Shown piece after piece: positions 1-11,879 of a stretch of 64,000 nt of DNA. A program made the translations under genes and the position numbers. Source of the DNA: Plantago major (Eukaryota > Streptophyta > Magnoliopsida > Lamiales > Plantaginaceae); contig CM048841.1 in NCBI GenBank assembly GCA_026545765.1, forward strand, positions 4,163,712 to 4,227,711, read 5' to 3'. A model generated the notes under the pieces. It did not search any database and was not told the origin of the DNA. It saw only the letters and a list, made by a program, of their open reading frames with translations. Numbering within the stretch: the first letter of the stretch is position 1; each line of letters opens with the position of its first letter.

Positions 1-948
1 GTATCAATGAACCATTCTCTGGTGTGAGAATCAACCAGATTCACCTCATAAACCACAGCACAAAGGTTCATATCAGCTACATCCTTAGCAATAGTTTCAA
101 CCATGTTAGCTTGACTCTTCTTTTTGGGTTTGCGACAATCAGCAGATCTGTGGCCAACCGTGCCACAATTGAAGCACTTTCCAGTAAACTTCCTTTTCTC
201 AACTCCACCAGTTGGTTTCGTTTTGAACCCACTCGAAGAAGCTTTCTTCTTGCCTTTTCCATGCTCAACTAGATTAGCTCTAGCATCTAGACGTGGGGAG
301 TTAGGAACATATCCGGACTCCTTGGAAGAAGCACGATTATCTTCCTCAATTCTGAGCCGAACAATCAACTCTTCAAGGTTCATCTCCTTTCGCTTGTGTT
401 TCAGATAATTCTTGAAATCTTTCCAAGCCGGCAGCAATTTTCCAATCACAACAGCCACCTTAAACAGTTCTGGCAGCTTCATGCCCTCAGAATCGATAAC
501 ATGACAGATCACTTGCAATTCTTGAACCTGACTGATTACAGATTTAGAATCAACCATTGCAAAGTCCAAGAATCGTCCAACAATGAACTTCTTGGCTCCA
601 GCATCCTCAGTCTTATATTTCTTATCCAAAGACTCCCATAGTTCTTTGGCGGTTTTGCATTTGTCCATACACGTTGTACAGAGCATCAGAAAGCCCGTTC
701 AACACATAATTCCTGCAAAGGAAATCAGTGTGATTCCACGCATCAAGGGCAGTCAACTTCTCACGATTTTCCTCTTGACTTGGCCCATCCAAAGTCACAT
801 TGGGAGCATCGTTAGTGAGATACGTAGCAAGACCCAACGTGGTCAAGTAGAACAACATTTTCTGTTGCCAACGCTAAAAGTGCAGACCATTGAACTTTTC
901 AGATTTCTCAGCATGGCTTGCAGGAATCGAGAAGGTCGATCCAGCCAT
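1..948 (-). pseudogene. Ty1/copia gag(-protease) fragment, broken, runs off the left edge
   Basis: Read on the minus strand, this is the Gag of a copia LTR retrotransposon. The likely start Met is at 946-948, followed by the typical N-terminal segment and a long helical gag region. A CCHC zinc knuckle ([14 protein letters not shown]) lies at about 128-170. Just before the window edge comes the start of the protease region (EWFIDT). Two lesions are visible. A TAG stop at 874-876 stands where the family normally has a basic residue, and the frame shifts near 660, after which the gag frame stays open to base 1. The right side ends at a large microsatellite, and no LTR or primer-binding site was found beyond it. 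The element is inactive. Lineage within copia was not assigned. Confidence 0.88.
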
Positions 949-1013
949 CTGAGTGTGAACCATGGAACCAGTATCAGACTGAGTCATTGAACCAGAGCCT
1001 TGGGCAGGAGCCG

Positions 1014-1014
<1 letters not shown>

Positions 1015-1073
<59 letters not shown>

Positions 1074-1088
1074 ACATACATATATATA

Positions 1089-1124
<36 letters not shown>

Positions 1125-1252
1125 TATATGTATGTATATATGTATGTATGTATATATGTACGTATATATGTATGTATATATGTATGTATATATGTATGTG
1201 TGTATATATGTACATATGTATATACATACATATATATACGTACGTACGTACG

Positions 1253-1313
<61 letters not shown>

Positions 1314-1314
1314 G
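1015..1314. repeat. Compound microsatellite (TA)n / (TATG)n / (ACGT)n / (CA)n
   Basis: About 300 bp of uninterrupted short-period repeat: (TA)n first, then mixed TATATG/TATG units, a short ACGTACGT stretch near 1239-1255 and a pure (CA)n block at about 1261-1301. Open frames of over 100 codons cross it on both strands, but they are artefacts of the repeat (runs of Tyr-Ile and Thr-His). It lies exactly beside the truncated copia gag. Confidence 0.97.
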
Positions 1315-1395
1315 ATAAAAGTGATGGTATAGATGAAAGAAGAGTTATGCCACGTATGCAAAAAGCTGATGTGGCAAATTCCCTCAAAAAATAAA

Positions 1396-2810
1396 TGGTT
1401 TATAATTCACTAATATTTGATGCATAGGTTAACTCAAATCTGATAATTTGTTTCTCCTCAACGCTTCATTTAACAAAATCCATATATTTAGTTGTTAAAC
1501 ATTCCTACTTCTATGGCTTGAGATGAATGTTTGTTACACGGCGCATGAACCAGCATTTAAACTTAGTTCTTAGTCTCCCCTATTTCTATGGCATTAGTTG
1601 GCGTGACATACTTCAAATACATAGATAGATTCTACTGCCAAGTGCCAAGATGTTTCTTAAGATTTGGTAATGATATTTAAATTCCCTAATAAATCGCAGG
1701 GGACGTTTCTATACGTGCTTCCTATATAATTTCATTTCAATCTCCAGCCAACCCGCTCATTCTCCAAACCCTTCGTGAGTAATATGATTACAGAAGAGTA
1801 ATGTCCATCTCTTCAAGTACGATACATTCTCATATTCTAACTTTACTAGACGATGTGTAAATTGTCATTCTAGAAAAAATATCGACTCAATCAACGGATG
1901 CATGGGTAAGAATAACTTCCAGGTTTTTTATGCTTTGCTTTACTTACATTAACAATTTATTTATCCTTTCAATCTAACTTAATCGTGGTTTTTATTTACC
2001 AGTTGTCCGCGGTTTTATGAGTTGGGTAACGGACTAAGTGTTCTGAAAAATATACAGATCGAACAAACAGTAATTGTTCCTCAGCCCATGATCGATAAGA
2101 TGGCTGTAGCAGATAATCTAGAAGTCGTATTAAGAAAGTCACTGGTATGTAAACAAATAAGATAAAAAGAATCAATCTCCATAATTTTTTCGTACTGCAT
2201 AGTGCTTTAATAATTATGATTTTTGTACATTTCAATCACAACAAGCATATTTTGTACATATAATTCGATAAACGAAAATTTGATACACATTATTGTTCTT
2301 GGTGTGGTCTAAATTCGAAGATTGGTTGGGCGCTAAGTATATGTTTTCTAAAAGTCTAATAGATAAGTTGTTGGACTTTGTGAAATTGGCCCAGCCAAAG
2401 ATAGAGATTTATGTTGTGGTACGGATCAAGAGTAGGCAATTGATGAATTCAACGTACAACTTCTCAGGTTGGACCAGTTCCCTAATGCAGTGATGAACCT
2501 TATTTAAATAAGCTCTTAGTTCTGGCAGTTTGGTTCAGAGTGCAAGTACGGTTCAGTGAGGTGAAAGTGTTGTTTGGTTGGTGGTGCTCTTTTTGATTGA
2601 TATCAGGTATATGTATTCCGGTTTGCAATTTAGAAGGTCCATGTAACTAAATGTATTTGGCACATTTCGTGCTTCTGAAAGTAAATGCAATACACTCTTA
2701 ACAGGTCTGTTACTGTAGTACCCGATACAAAATGTATGTTATCAACCTGTCGGATCCCGAACAGGTTAAGCCTGGATCCTACACTTTCAAACCATATCCG
2801 TATGATGAGT
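1396..2810. other. Intergenic, no supported gene
   Basis: AT-rich sequence with only short ORFs. A TATA-like box (CTATATAA near 1723) is followed by CT-rich sequence that could be a leader, but no convincing coding exon follows. A 66-codon ORF at 2293-2493 resembles nothing I recognise and is treated as chance. Confidence 0.5.
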
Positions 2811-2814
2811 TGTA

Positions 2815-2995
2815 TTTTAACATTTTCATCTATAATTAGCATAAACAAAGACTCAATGATATAATATGGATGAAAAAGGACTACCCAGAGAACACCACGA
2901 CCAACGTTGTTTGCATAAGTTTGACTACCTTATTTTTCAATTATTTTATTTTATCCTTCAATTTCTTTTTATTATTAAAAGTAAATTATACCGTG
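2815..2995 (+). repeat. Diverged copy of the Helitron 3'-terminal region at 5735-5900
   Basis: From the phrase AACACTCAATGATATAAT-like sequence onward, this block matches 5735-5900 nearly base for base in long stretches: a shared CACGACCAA motif, a pyrimidine-rich TTATTT block and TTATTATTAAAAGTA. At about 2990 the similarity stops at ACCGTG, where the second copy enters its terminal hairpin, so this copy has lost its 3' terminus or diverged there. Confidence 0.7.
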
Positions 2996-2999
2996 AAAT

Positions 3000-3510
3000 T
3001 TTGTGGAATTAGTTGTATTTTAGCCAGTATATATTTCATTGTTATTTTTTGTGTGTTGACTGTATATATAGTTTTTATTAAATCTCATATAACTTTATCT
3101 ACAAAAATCCAAAAAATATTTTGAACATATATTTGAATTCGCCACGACAAGACGAATCCATAGACACCAATCTTGAATACTAATTAATTAAATAAATTAT
3201 TTTATTCATTAAAGTAAAATATAAATTTATTAAATAAGAAAAAATGAAATAATAAAATTTTAAAAATAGAGCATTTATTAAATTATTCAATCCAACGTAG
3301 AATTTTTTGAAATTAGTTGCATTTTCAACCAGTACTTTTCAACTAGGCTAGACTTATCATACATTTGAATTCGTCGTGACAAGACGAATCTATAGACACA
3401 AATCTTGAATACTATTATTAATTAAATAAATTGTTTTATTCATTAAAATAAAATATAATTTTATTGAATAAGATAAAATGAAATAATGGAATTTTAAAAA
3501 TTAAAAACGA
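3000..3510. repeat. Two-copy tandem duplication, AT-rich
   Basis: Two imperfect direct copies are visible, about 3126-3265 and 3363-3500. Both contain GAATTCG, ACAAGACGAATC, TAGACAC, AATCTTGAATACTA and the same run of ATTAAATAAATT/AAATAAGA words. An upstream block (AATTAGTTG-ATTTT near 3006 and 3313) is also duplicated, so the unit is roughly 240-300 bp. No coding potential. Confidence 0.8.
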
Positions 3511-3632
3511 CCCATTAAAACACATTATAAATAATTAACGTAGCATCAAGCATTCAAAAAGATACTCATTTTAAATAGTTTAACATCAAACATTCTGGAC
3601 AAACTAAAATATACGACTATTTTGATTAGCCT

Positions 3633-3659
3633 CACACACACACACACACATATACATAC

Positions 3660-3715
<56 letters not shown>

Positions 3716-3817
3716 ATATATATATATATATATGTACATATATATATGTACATATATATACATATATATGTACATATGTACATATATATATACATATATA
3801 CATATATATATACATAT

Positions 3818-3866
<49 letters not shown>
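3633..3866. repeat. Compound microsatellite (CA)n / (TA)n / TATATG / (CA)n
   Basis: Symmetric array: (CA)n, then CATA units, a long (TA)n core, TACATA units, a second (TA)n and a closing (CA)n. It has the same composition as the array at 1015-1314. The ORFs across it on both strands are repeat artefacts. Confidence 0.97.
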
Positions 3867-3889
3867 TGATCCGCATGTGCATAAATGAT

Positions 3890-4880
3890 ACTTGGAACGC
3901 TTTCTAATTACTTGGACATTATCTAATACAAAATTAATGTAAGAAGAAACTCATTTTAAGTTGTATTAACCCTTTACGTTTCTTTTTATTTTTGAATTTA
4001 GGTTTCGACTTTTCTCTAAATACTTATGTATGAAAGATAATGAATAGTTGTAGAAGATAGTGAATAAAGTAGAAGATGTGAGAAGGTAAAGAATAACGTA
4101 ATAAATTAATTTTTAATTTTTAGGCATGTGAAGATGAGATCTATCCATATATTATAAAGACCAGTTTTTATTATCAATTCTAACTATAGTACTTTGGCCT
4201 CAAATCAATGTGAGAAATACTTTTTTTTTTTTTTTTGGATTAAAAAATTACAAAACAATTATAATCAGGGTAAATTTATTTTTGATTCCAAGTTAATGCA
4301 TATTTGGTTCTGTTACATTTACAATTTTAATCAATTTTGGTTACATAATTCTGCCAATGATATTCAACCTTTGTAACTATTTATAAATGTGATCAATCAA
4401 ATCTTCTAAATTCCATAATTCCATCAAAATCGCCACCCACACACTAATTTTCTTAATGGGCATGAATCCAGATAGGAGGACCTTTGGATCTATGCTTGAC
4501 ATAGTCTTTCAACTGATCTTCTAAGAATGTTCTATAAATCGTGTACTAGACGTGCTCTTTTAAGTTCCAGAAGATAGAAGAGACACACGTGAGCTAATTG
4601 GTGGTGTGTTGATCTTTACATGTCAATCAACAACATTTTACATGTGAAGACTTTCAATTTCCTTTTCTTTATGTATAAGATTCGATCGGTAGGATGAGGT
4701 AATGCTTCTCTTCTCTGGGATCTCTGGCTGGAAGGACTGGTTCTATCCAACCCGAATTTCAACCCGTTTGAAATAATGATGTTCAGGTCCAGTCTGGTAT
4801 ATACTCGAACCCGTTCCATACCTTTGTTACAAGACCCGACCGCAACATTTTATGATTAAGTTAGTAAAAACTACATTTTT
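3890..4880. other. Intergenic, no supported gene
   Basis: AT-rich, with a T(17) tract near 4220. Short ORFs at 4194-4376 and 4616-4819 have no recognisable motif. I see nothing functional. Confidence 0.5.
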
Positions 4881-4884
4881 TCCT

Positions 4885-5560
4885 TGAGGTGGGGGAGGCA
4901 TATACTCTCTGGCGGAAACTCTTCGATTTTCTTTCTACTTTCTTGATACATAACTGTGGGATCGACACTCTAGGTGGAAGCTTTCTTCTATCTTCTCTAC
5001 TTTCCGATCTTCATAACGAAGTGATACTCTCTTGGCGGGAAAATGTCTTCGATCATCTTTGTACTTTCTTGATCTCCATGACGGGCCGGAGGTGGGGGTC
5101 CAGATACTCTCTAGGCGGGGAAACTCTATTCTATATATCTTCTCTTTACTTTCTTCATCAGACGTCCGTCCAGCAAGGGAGGGACAACCGTACCATGTAA
5201 AATTATGTTAAAGAATAATAATTTTTGTATCTTTAATTAACGATCTGTACCATCATGGGTTGTTGAGCGATGGTTTGGAAAAACAACCGTAACATGTGAA
5301 ATTACGTTTGTATAATATATGTGTGTGGGGAGATCATTGATACTCTGGCGGAAAAATGTCTTCGATCTTTTTTGTACTTTCTTGATCTCCATGACGGGCC
5401 GGGAGGGGTGGTGGACTCTCTTCTATCTTCTCTTTACTTTCTTCATCCATAACGGGACCCATGGGTACCATGTAAAATTATGTTCGCAGAATAATAATTT
5501 TTGTTTGGAAAAAACAACCGTAACATGTGAAATTACGTTTGTATAATATTTGTGTGTATG
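4885..5560. repeat. Degenerate tandem duplications with a TACTCTCTGGCGG-type unit
   Basis: At least four diverged copies of a short unit are present. It begins with TACTCT(C)TGGCGG and is followed by TCTTCGAT, a TTTGTACTTTCTTGAT stretch and CATGACGGG or CATAACGGG (near 4907, 5025, 5103 and 5340). On top of this, a block carrying ACCATGTAAAATTATGTT and AACAACCGTAACATGTGAAA occurs twice (about 5190-5320 and 5465-5555). This fits internal repeats of a non-autonomous Helitron whose 3' end lies at 5949. Confidence 0.75.
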
Positions 5561-5734
5561 TGGTGGGGTGACCACATATCACTGCGAGATTGTTGGGAAC
5601 AACCATATTGATTGTGTTGTATACTTTTGTATTTTATTTTGGTTCCGTTTGCAGGGATAGATTTTTTTTTGTAAAAAAATATGTACATGTTACTAATTAA
5701 CAAGTCATGTACTGTAGGACCCTATTTTTATATT

Positions 5735-5949
5735 TTCTATAGTTAACATAAATAAACACTCAATGATATAATATTGGATGAAAAATGACTACTGACCGAC
5801 ACCACGACCAATGTTGTCTACAAGGAATTTTGACTATCTTATTTTCTCGATTAATTTATTTAATCCTCACATTTCTATTTATTATTAAAAGTAGACTACA
5901 CCGTGGCATCGCCACGGGTTAGTAGCATCGCCACGGGTTAGTACTAGTA
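5735..5949 (+). mobile_element. Helitron 3' terminus (hairpin plus CTAG end)
   Basis: The segment ends with a hairpin (stem CCGTGG / CCACGG, 5-base loop) followed about ten bases later by CTAG, then T. Helitrons end in CTRR, usually CTAG, about 10 bases after a short GC-rich hairpin, and insert between A and T. The hairpin's right arm plus GGTTAGTA is present twice in tandem (19-base unit), as if the terminus had been duplicated. The 5' TC end was not located; it may lie before the tandem repeats at 4885-5560. No RepHel protein is present, so the element is non-autonomous. Confidence 0.78.
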
Positions 5950-5964
5950 TATATATAAACAACA

Positions 5965-6552
5965 GTGGGTGGACAGATTGAATCAAACCACCTTCAACAA
6001 CAAGAATATACGCCCTCTCACCTATGGTGTTTGATACGTTGAGCGTTTGACTCCCAAGATACAACGATTAACTAAAATTACTAGCCGCGCAAGCTAGCAA
6101 TTTCCGGGGAAATCAGGGAAGGAGAAGAACAGTAAGAAGAAGAGGAGACCATTTTATAGGGGTGAAGAACAAAGGTAATTCTCCAGGTCCCACCGATTTC
6201 ATTACAAATCTCCAGTACAAATCTGGCCAAAATTTGCACCCCTTCGCGCCCGCGTAGAGAGTATTCCATATCACACTTGAACAAGTAGTATGGTGCAATT
6301 GGTTATAAACTAAAAATGACTTTCATGTGCTAGCAATGTGGGATAAACCCACTTAACCTTCTAACTTTGAGCACTTATTCCTCACTAACTCAAGGTCCAT
6401 TTTGGGCATGCAATATATCAATTTGAAGCTCTTACATACTAGCTTACGACTATATATTTTGTTTACTTAATTAACGAATAATTAAGAAGTGGTCTCCTAA
6501 CAAACATACCTTACAAGGCTTTGTTTACAAGTTTTTCTTCACATTTCCAACA
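5965..6552 (-). mobile_element. Probable solo LTR, minus strand
   Basis: Read on the minus strand, the segment starts TGTTGGAAATGTG, a common LTR start, at 6552. It has a TATA box (CTATAAAATGG) complementary to about 6151-6161 and continues into an R/U5-like region that ends near 5965. Neither side shows a PBS, a polypurine tract or coding remnants, so a solo LTR is the simplest reading. The left boundary is uncertain and no target-site duplication was identified. Two overlapping minus-strand ORFs at 6081-6298 are not supported as genes. Confidence 0.5.
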
Positions 6553-6559
6553 TTGCCAA

Positions 6560-7425
6560 ACTAATTTCACACACCACGTTCGTCAGATTCCAATGTCAGC
6601 CGGTCACCACCTCGTAATCCTGCTATTAAACTAAACTTCGATGCCTCGTCTCTTCCCCTTTCAGCCGTACATGAATATGAGTGGTCGCTAGAAGTAATAA
6701 GGGGATAATATTGCTTGGAAACGGAAATGAATTGATCACATAATCTATCCAGAGATTGCAGAAGCATTGGCTACTGCTACATACCTACATCTGTCCACTT
6801 TATAGTCGTCAAATGATGGAAGAATGTCAATTTTGAAGGAGATTGCGACGAATTATGAAAACTTAATATTAAAATGTTTAATTAAATTATATTATAATAA
6901 AACTCCATGCTGTAAGGTTAATTTCTTGTAATTAAACATTTTACCACTAAACCTTAAATTAATCCGTAGTTTAACTCGAAACCGGTTCATTGAAAAAAAT
7001 GAAAATTGGGAATAAATAGACTATTAGTATACGACTTTAACAACTCGAATTTTTACATACCTTTAACAGATGAATAGTAACTCAACTTTATGTGACTTTA
7101 ATATTGACTGAACAAAGTTATTTGTTTAATCGATCCTTTCACTATATTAAAATTAAGAAATTGTATAACTTGGATTGTGGAGTTTTACAAAGGATTTTTC
7201 TGTCCATATCTACGTTAGCTAGTTTTGTAACTTTATCCGCAATTAAATTACACCGTCTACTAATCCAAGTCATGCTACTATGCTAGTAGTCCAAGAAGGT
7301 TAAGTTGTTTGTTAAGTACGATTTAATGTACAATTCGACTTTAACAAGGTTAAGTTGCTTGCTAAACCGGCGCAGTGGACCAAAGTTTGAGGAGCCACTT
7401 TTTTCTCCAAAAACCTTCAAGACTG
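6560..7425. other. Intergenic with a decayed MITE-like core; upstream region of the PDI gene
   Basis: No gene is seen. At 6855-6990 a decayed inverted-repeat core (TTTAATTAAATTATATTATA and its partner AATTAAACATTTTA) resembles the centre of the Stowaway-like elements at 32821 and 61915. The last 150 bases should hold the PDI promoter; no clear TATA box could be assigned. Confidence 0.45.
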
Positions 7426-7525
7426 GATGAGTCTTTCACTCTCGTCTCTCCAAATCTCAACTCACAGTTCCGATCAAGAACCTAAAACGAACTGCCAGAA
7501 ACTACTCATCAGCTCTAATTTAACA

Positions 7526-10500
7526 ATGGATAAGCCGTCGATTATCTCGTTCCAGTTCTTATTTATTTCCTTGCTCCTTTTGCTTTTACCACGGATCAAC
7601 GCATCGGAAAGTCAGTTCAAATTGGACGGGAGAGTGTTGGAGCTCGACGATTCCAATTTAGAAGCCGCAATTTCGACTTTCGATTATCTCTTCGTCGATT
7701 TCTACGCTCCATGGTGTGGACACTGCAAGAAACTTGCTCCAGAGGTTAGATTCAATCTTTACTTTTTGATTCTGTGAGCTGGATTTTGGTAAAAATTGAA
7801 TCTTGGATGTGATATGAAGCTTCTATTCATGCTTTTCATTGCTGTTAGTGTAATTTGAATCTGGTGAAAATAATTCAATATGCATCTGATTGTTTGCTGA
7901 CTGTTAGTTTTGGGAGTTTCTATCTTTACTTTGTTGATTCTGTGAACTTGATTTGTTGTGTATAACACGGAATGGATTTTGGTAAAAATTGAATCTTGGA
8001 TATGATATCAAGCTTCTGATCATGCTTTTCGTTGCTGTTAATGTCATTTGAATCTGGTGAAAGAATTCAATATGCATCTGATTATTTGCCGACTGTTAGT
8101 TTTGGGAGCTTCAATCTTAATTATTGATTCAGTGAGCTTGATATGTTGTGTATGACACGGAATCGATTTTGGTAAAAATTGGATCTTGGAGATGAAATGA
8201 AGTTTCTTGATTGATGGGAAATTTGGGTTCAGTTTGAATTGTTTGAGGATTAAAAGTACAATTACGACTTCGGGATTGGTTGGGAATTGCTGGGATGGGT
8301 TTTGGTAAAAATTGATTGAATCTTGGATATGTTATGAAGCTTCTTGATTGATGGGAAACTCAGGTTCAGTTTGAATTGTTTGAGAATTAAAAGTACAATT
8401 ACGACTTCGGATTGGTTCGGAATTGCTGGAGTGGAGCACTCTGGAGGTTAGTTTGTATTGCCATGAGAAAAAAGATCACATCTTTCTAGTTCCATATGAA
8501 GTTTCTGTTATCGAGGTTAATTATTATCCCGTGTGACTTGAAGTCGACTTTTAAACACCATGTTAGCGTGAGCTCGACCTGGGAAAATTACTGTGGGGAG
8601 CGGGTGGAGGTTAGAAAATACGAATGAGGGGGTTATAGATTGTACCTCAAACAAGTGAACTGCCATTTTGTATCTTGGATATGATATCAAGCTTTTTGAT
8701 TGATGGGGAATGTTGGGTTCAGTTCGAATTGTCTGTGGATTAAAAGTACAATTACGAATTGGGGATTGGCTGGGAATTGCTGCTGGAGTGGAGGGAAGAG
8801 TCTTGAGGTTAGTTTGTATTGCCATGAGAAAAAAAGGTCAAGCACATCTTTTTAGTTAAATATGAAGTTTGTGTCAAGGGTAACTACCACCCCGTGTGAC
8901 TTGAAGTCGGCTTGTAAACAACATGTTAGCGTGAACTCGACCTGGGAAAATTACTATGGGGAGCGGGTGGAAGTTAGCAAATATGAATGAGAGGGCTATA
9001 GATTGACCTCAAACAACTCTCTCTCTCTCTCAAAATAATTGAATAATTGTAAGAAGGTGACTGAATAGTATAAATGCTGTTTTGCAGTTGGACAAAGCGG
9101 CACCGATGTTAGCTGGATTGAAGCAGCCCATAGTTGTAGCAAAATTTGATGCTGACAAGTACAGAAAGATTGCTGATAAGCATGAAATTGGGTAGGTTAC
9201 TGTTACCTATTGCCACAATATCTTGCGTAGAAGTAGAAATTCCTTTTTCTCTTTTTGGTTCTTAGGGTAAAGGTCCCAATGACACACAGCAGAAACTTTT
9301 CAGTATGAGATATGAAGTATACAACATTGACACGTTTTGCTCTTTCAATGCAGTGGATATCCGACTCTGAAGGTATTTATGCATGGAGTTCCTACAGAAT
9401 ATTATGGGCCACGAAAAGCTGATATACTTGTTCGATTCTTGACAAAGTTCGTTGCTCCAGATGTGGCTGTTCTCACCTCTGATTCCAGTATCAGAGACTT
9501 CACTGAAGCAGCAGGAACTAATTTCCCTATTTTCATAGGATTTGGATTGAATGAGTCCGTTATAATGGATTTGGGTGTTAAGTATAAGAAGAAAGCATGG
9601 TTTTCTGTTGCCAAGGATTTTTCAGATGATATCATGAACTTATACGATTTTGATAAGGTGCCTGCTTTGGTTGCAATTCATCCAGTCTACAATGAAAAGA
9701 GCATATTTTATGGGCCATTTGAAGGTTAGCTTATTCTGATATTTAAGTTCTACTTGAATCTGAAGCAGCTTAAAAAAAGAAAGAAAATTCATGCAACACA
9801 CGCACACGTTTGCTTATTTGGATTTGTACGTCCGTGCAATTTATATTCCCTCTCTAAATGCAAAACAAATTAGATTTATGGCCATTTTTTTCGAGAATAA
9901 AAGATTTATGGCCATTTAGGATCCACATCATTTGGGGAATGTCTAGTTAGGTATTTACTTTATATTTTGCTAACTCATTGCTTACTGTATCCTATATGTT
10001 GGAGATACGAGTTCATATCTTTTCTTCAGCATGTAGCATACTTTGTTAGTATTAATCTATGCAGGCGTCTCATTTTCTTCTGCTATACTAGAATGGTTTC
10101 AAAATGTATTTACTTGACACAACAGCTAAAGTGAGCTTTGTTTGAAAATTGCAGAAAAGTTTCTCGAGGATTACATAAAGCAGAGTTTGCTCCCTTTGCT
10201 CTTGCCCATAACTCCAGACTCACTGAAATCTCTGAAAGATGATCAAAGGAAAGTCGTCCTGACAATAATGGAGGATGAAACAGATGACAAGGGTTTGTTA
10301 AAGGTCTTAAAATCTGCTGCCTCTGCAAATCGTGACTTGGTATTTGGCTATGTTGGGTTGAAGCAGTGGGGAGATTTTGCAGAATCATTCGAAGTCTCTA
10401 AGAAAACTCAGTTTCCAAAGATGATTGTATGGGACGGTGATGAAGAATATTTTACAGTGAGTATTGCTTCCACTTCTTATAACGTCGTTTTCTGCAATTA

Positions 10501-11632
10501 GTTATGCTAAACTGCCTTTCTTGTCAATGTGGATATGTACAGAATCATGTTTATTAGTATGAATAATGAGACATGGTATGGTACACCTGGTCTTGCACCA
10601 CCCATTTCCTGATTAAAAATTCTGGCCTACTTTGATTTATCGGTTAATATTGGATATGAGTGGGAATTAGCAATAAAGCAAGTGCTTGTTTGACGGTCTG
10701 ATAAATTTTAGGCAATACTTCGTCGAAGTTATATTAGGACTTTCATACCTATGCTGTATAATTCTAGGTTTCAAGAATTGCATTCAGCTAAAATTATGTT
10801 CCTTATCTTTCTTAACTCAATGAAATTCTATGATCCATGCGATACAAGTTGAATGTCGAGATTCCCTTGAGATAAAAGATAGCTGTGTTGCGTATCTTGT
10901 GTGATAGAAAATGAATACGTCTCTTTTGTGAAATAACCCTGGGGAATTTGAACAGTAAAAGGGGCTACATTTTGGTCTTGATTGGTCCCGGAGATTTTGT
11001 AATTATAGTGTTAGCGGATCTTTAAGAATGGGAGACAGGGTAGTTATGTAGTTTGCAAAGAGTAGGGGACGAATATGGATACGAAATGCAAAGCCCCATG
11101 CAGAAGACATCTTCAAACAAGTGACTATAAACACCAGATGATGATATTGGTAGCAGGATTTGAATTTGACGTTAGTTAAGTAGGCTGAATACGTTACTTT
11201 TCAGTCTTAAACAAGTTTTTTGCTACAATGTTTCAATTTCAAACCTTGAGCTACATGCTTTCCCTTGTATGCTGTGTACATGCATGTATGTTGATGTTGA
11301 GTTTTATGCTTGAGCAGGTTATAGGATCGGAAGATATGGACGAAACAGACATGGGTACATACATGTCGAGGTTTCTCGAAGGTTACAAAGAAGGAAATGT
11401 AATTAAAAAACGCATCACTGGTCCGGGCTTGCTGGATTTCATGAAGTCACAATTTGGAGTCAAAATCATCTTTATTGTAATATTTTTGGTGCTTGTATCG
11501 ATTCTAGTTCTGATGTTGGCGAAAGAGGAGCCTTTAACTGTTGGCACTCGAGACCAGGTGGATGAAGCTAGAAGCTCCACAGCTCAACAAGAAACCAGAG
11601 AAGGGCGTGGAACGAATGTGAAGGAGGACTAA
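7526..11632 (+). CDS. PDIL5-2: Membrane-anchored protein disulfide isomerase, PDIL5-2/PDI8 type
   Basis: Coding exons by GT-AG and phase: 7526-7744, 9088-9191, 9354-9724, 10155-10456, 11318-11632; 1311 nt, 436 aa, close to Arabidopsis PDI8 (about 440). Residues 1-26 form a signal peptide. One thioredoxin domain follows, with the redox site WCGHC at 63-67 and the cis-proline in GGYPTLKVF at 111, then redox-inactive thioredoxin-like domains. A single transmembrane helix spans about 380-400, and a short charged cytosolic tail ends VKED. The family is type I ER membrane oxidoreductases acting on disulfides of secretory proteins. An in-frame ATG at 7427 would add 33 residues and bury the signal peptide, so 7526 was chosen. 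The tail has only one lysine near the end, so a dilysine retrieval signal is doubtful. No frame damage seen. Confidence 0.95.
7765..9015 (+). repeat. Nested tandem duplications filling PDI intron 1
   Basis: Nearly all of intron 1 (7745-9087) is duplicated sequence. Unit A, about 185 bp with GGTAAAAATTGAATCTTGGA, occurs at about 7785-7955 and 7978-8140. Unit B, with TTGATTGATGGG and TTAAAAGTACAATTACGA, occurs three times (about 8160-8290, 8300-8430, 8670-8790). Unit C, about 230 bp with CCCGTGTGACTTGAAGTCG and TCGACCTGGGAAAATTACT, occurs at about 8430-8660 and 8785-9010. The other introns of the gene show no such duplication. Confidence 0.9.
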
Positions 11633-11879
11633 TTTTGTGAGTTTCTGAATGATCATAACTGGTGCATAATCAGGATGAGTATCCATGTGTAGCAGTAGCG
11701 CTCCGTAGTTGGCCTACACTAGCATTGATTTGTGCTTGGTTGTAGTTATATAGACACCCACTCTTTTACATTTGATGAAAACTTGGGACAATTTGTTTAT
11801 TTCTGTACAGAGATTGTTAAGAGTAGCAAAGAATGAGAGCTATTTTCCACCCTTTTCATTTCTCTTCCATACTGCCTAG

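Noticed and set aside
874..1394. Several ORFs over 75 codons on both strands across the TA/CA microsatellite
   Set aside because: They translate to runs of Tyr-Ile and Thr-His, as any frame of this repeat does; only the gag tail at 874-948 is real protein homology.
3604..3888. ORFs on both strands across the second microsatellite
   Set aside because: Same repeat artefact, no non-repetitive coding sequence.
7427..7525. In-frame upstream ATG for the PDI gene
   Set aside because: It would place 33 polar residues ahead of a clear signal peptide; family members start at the signal peptide.
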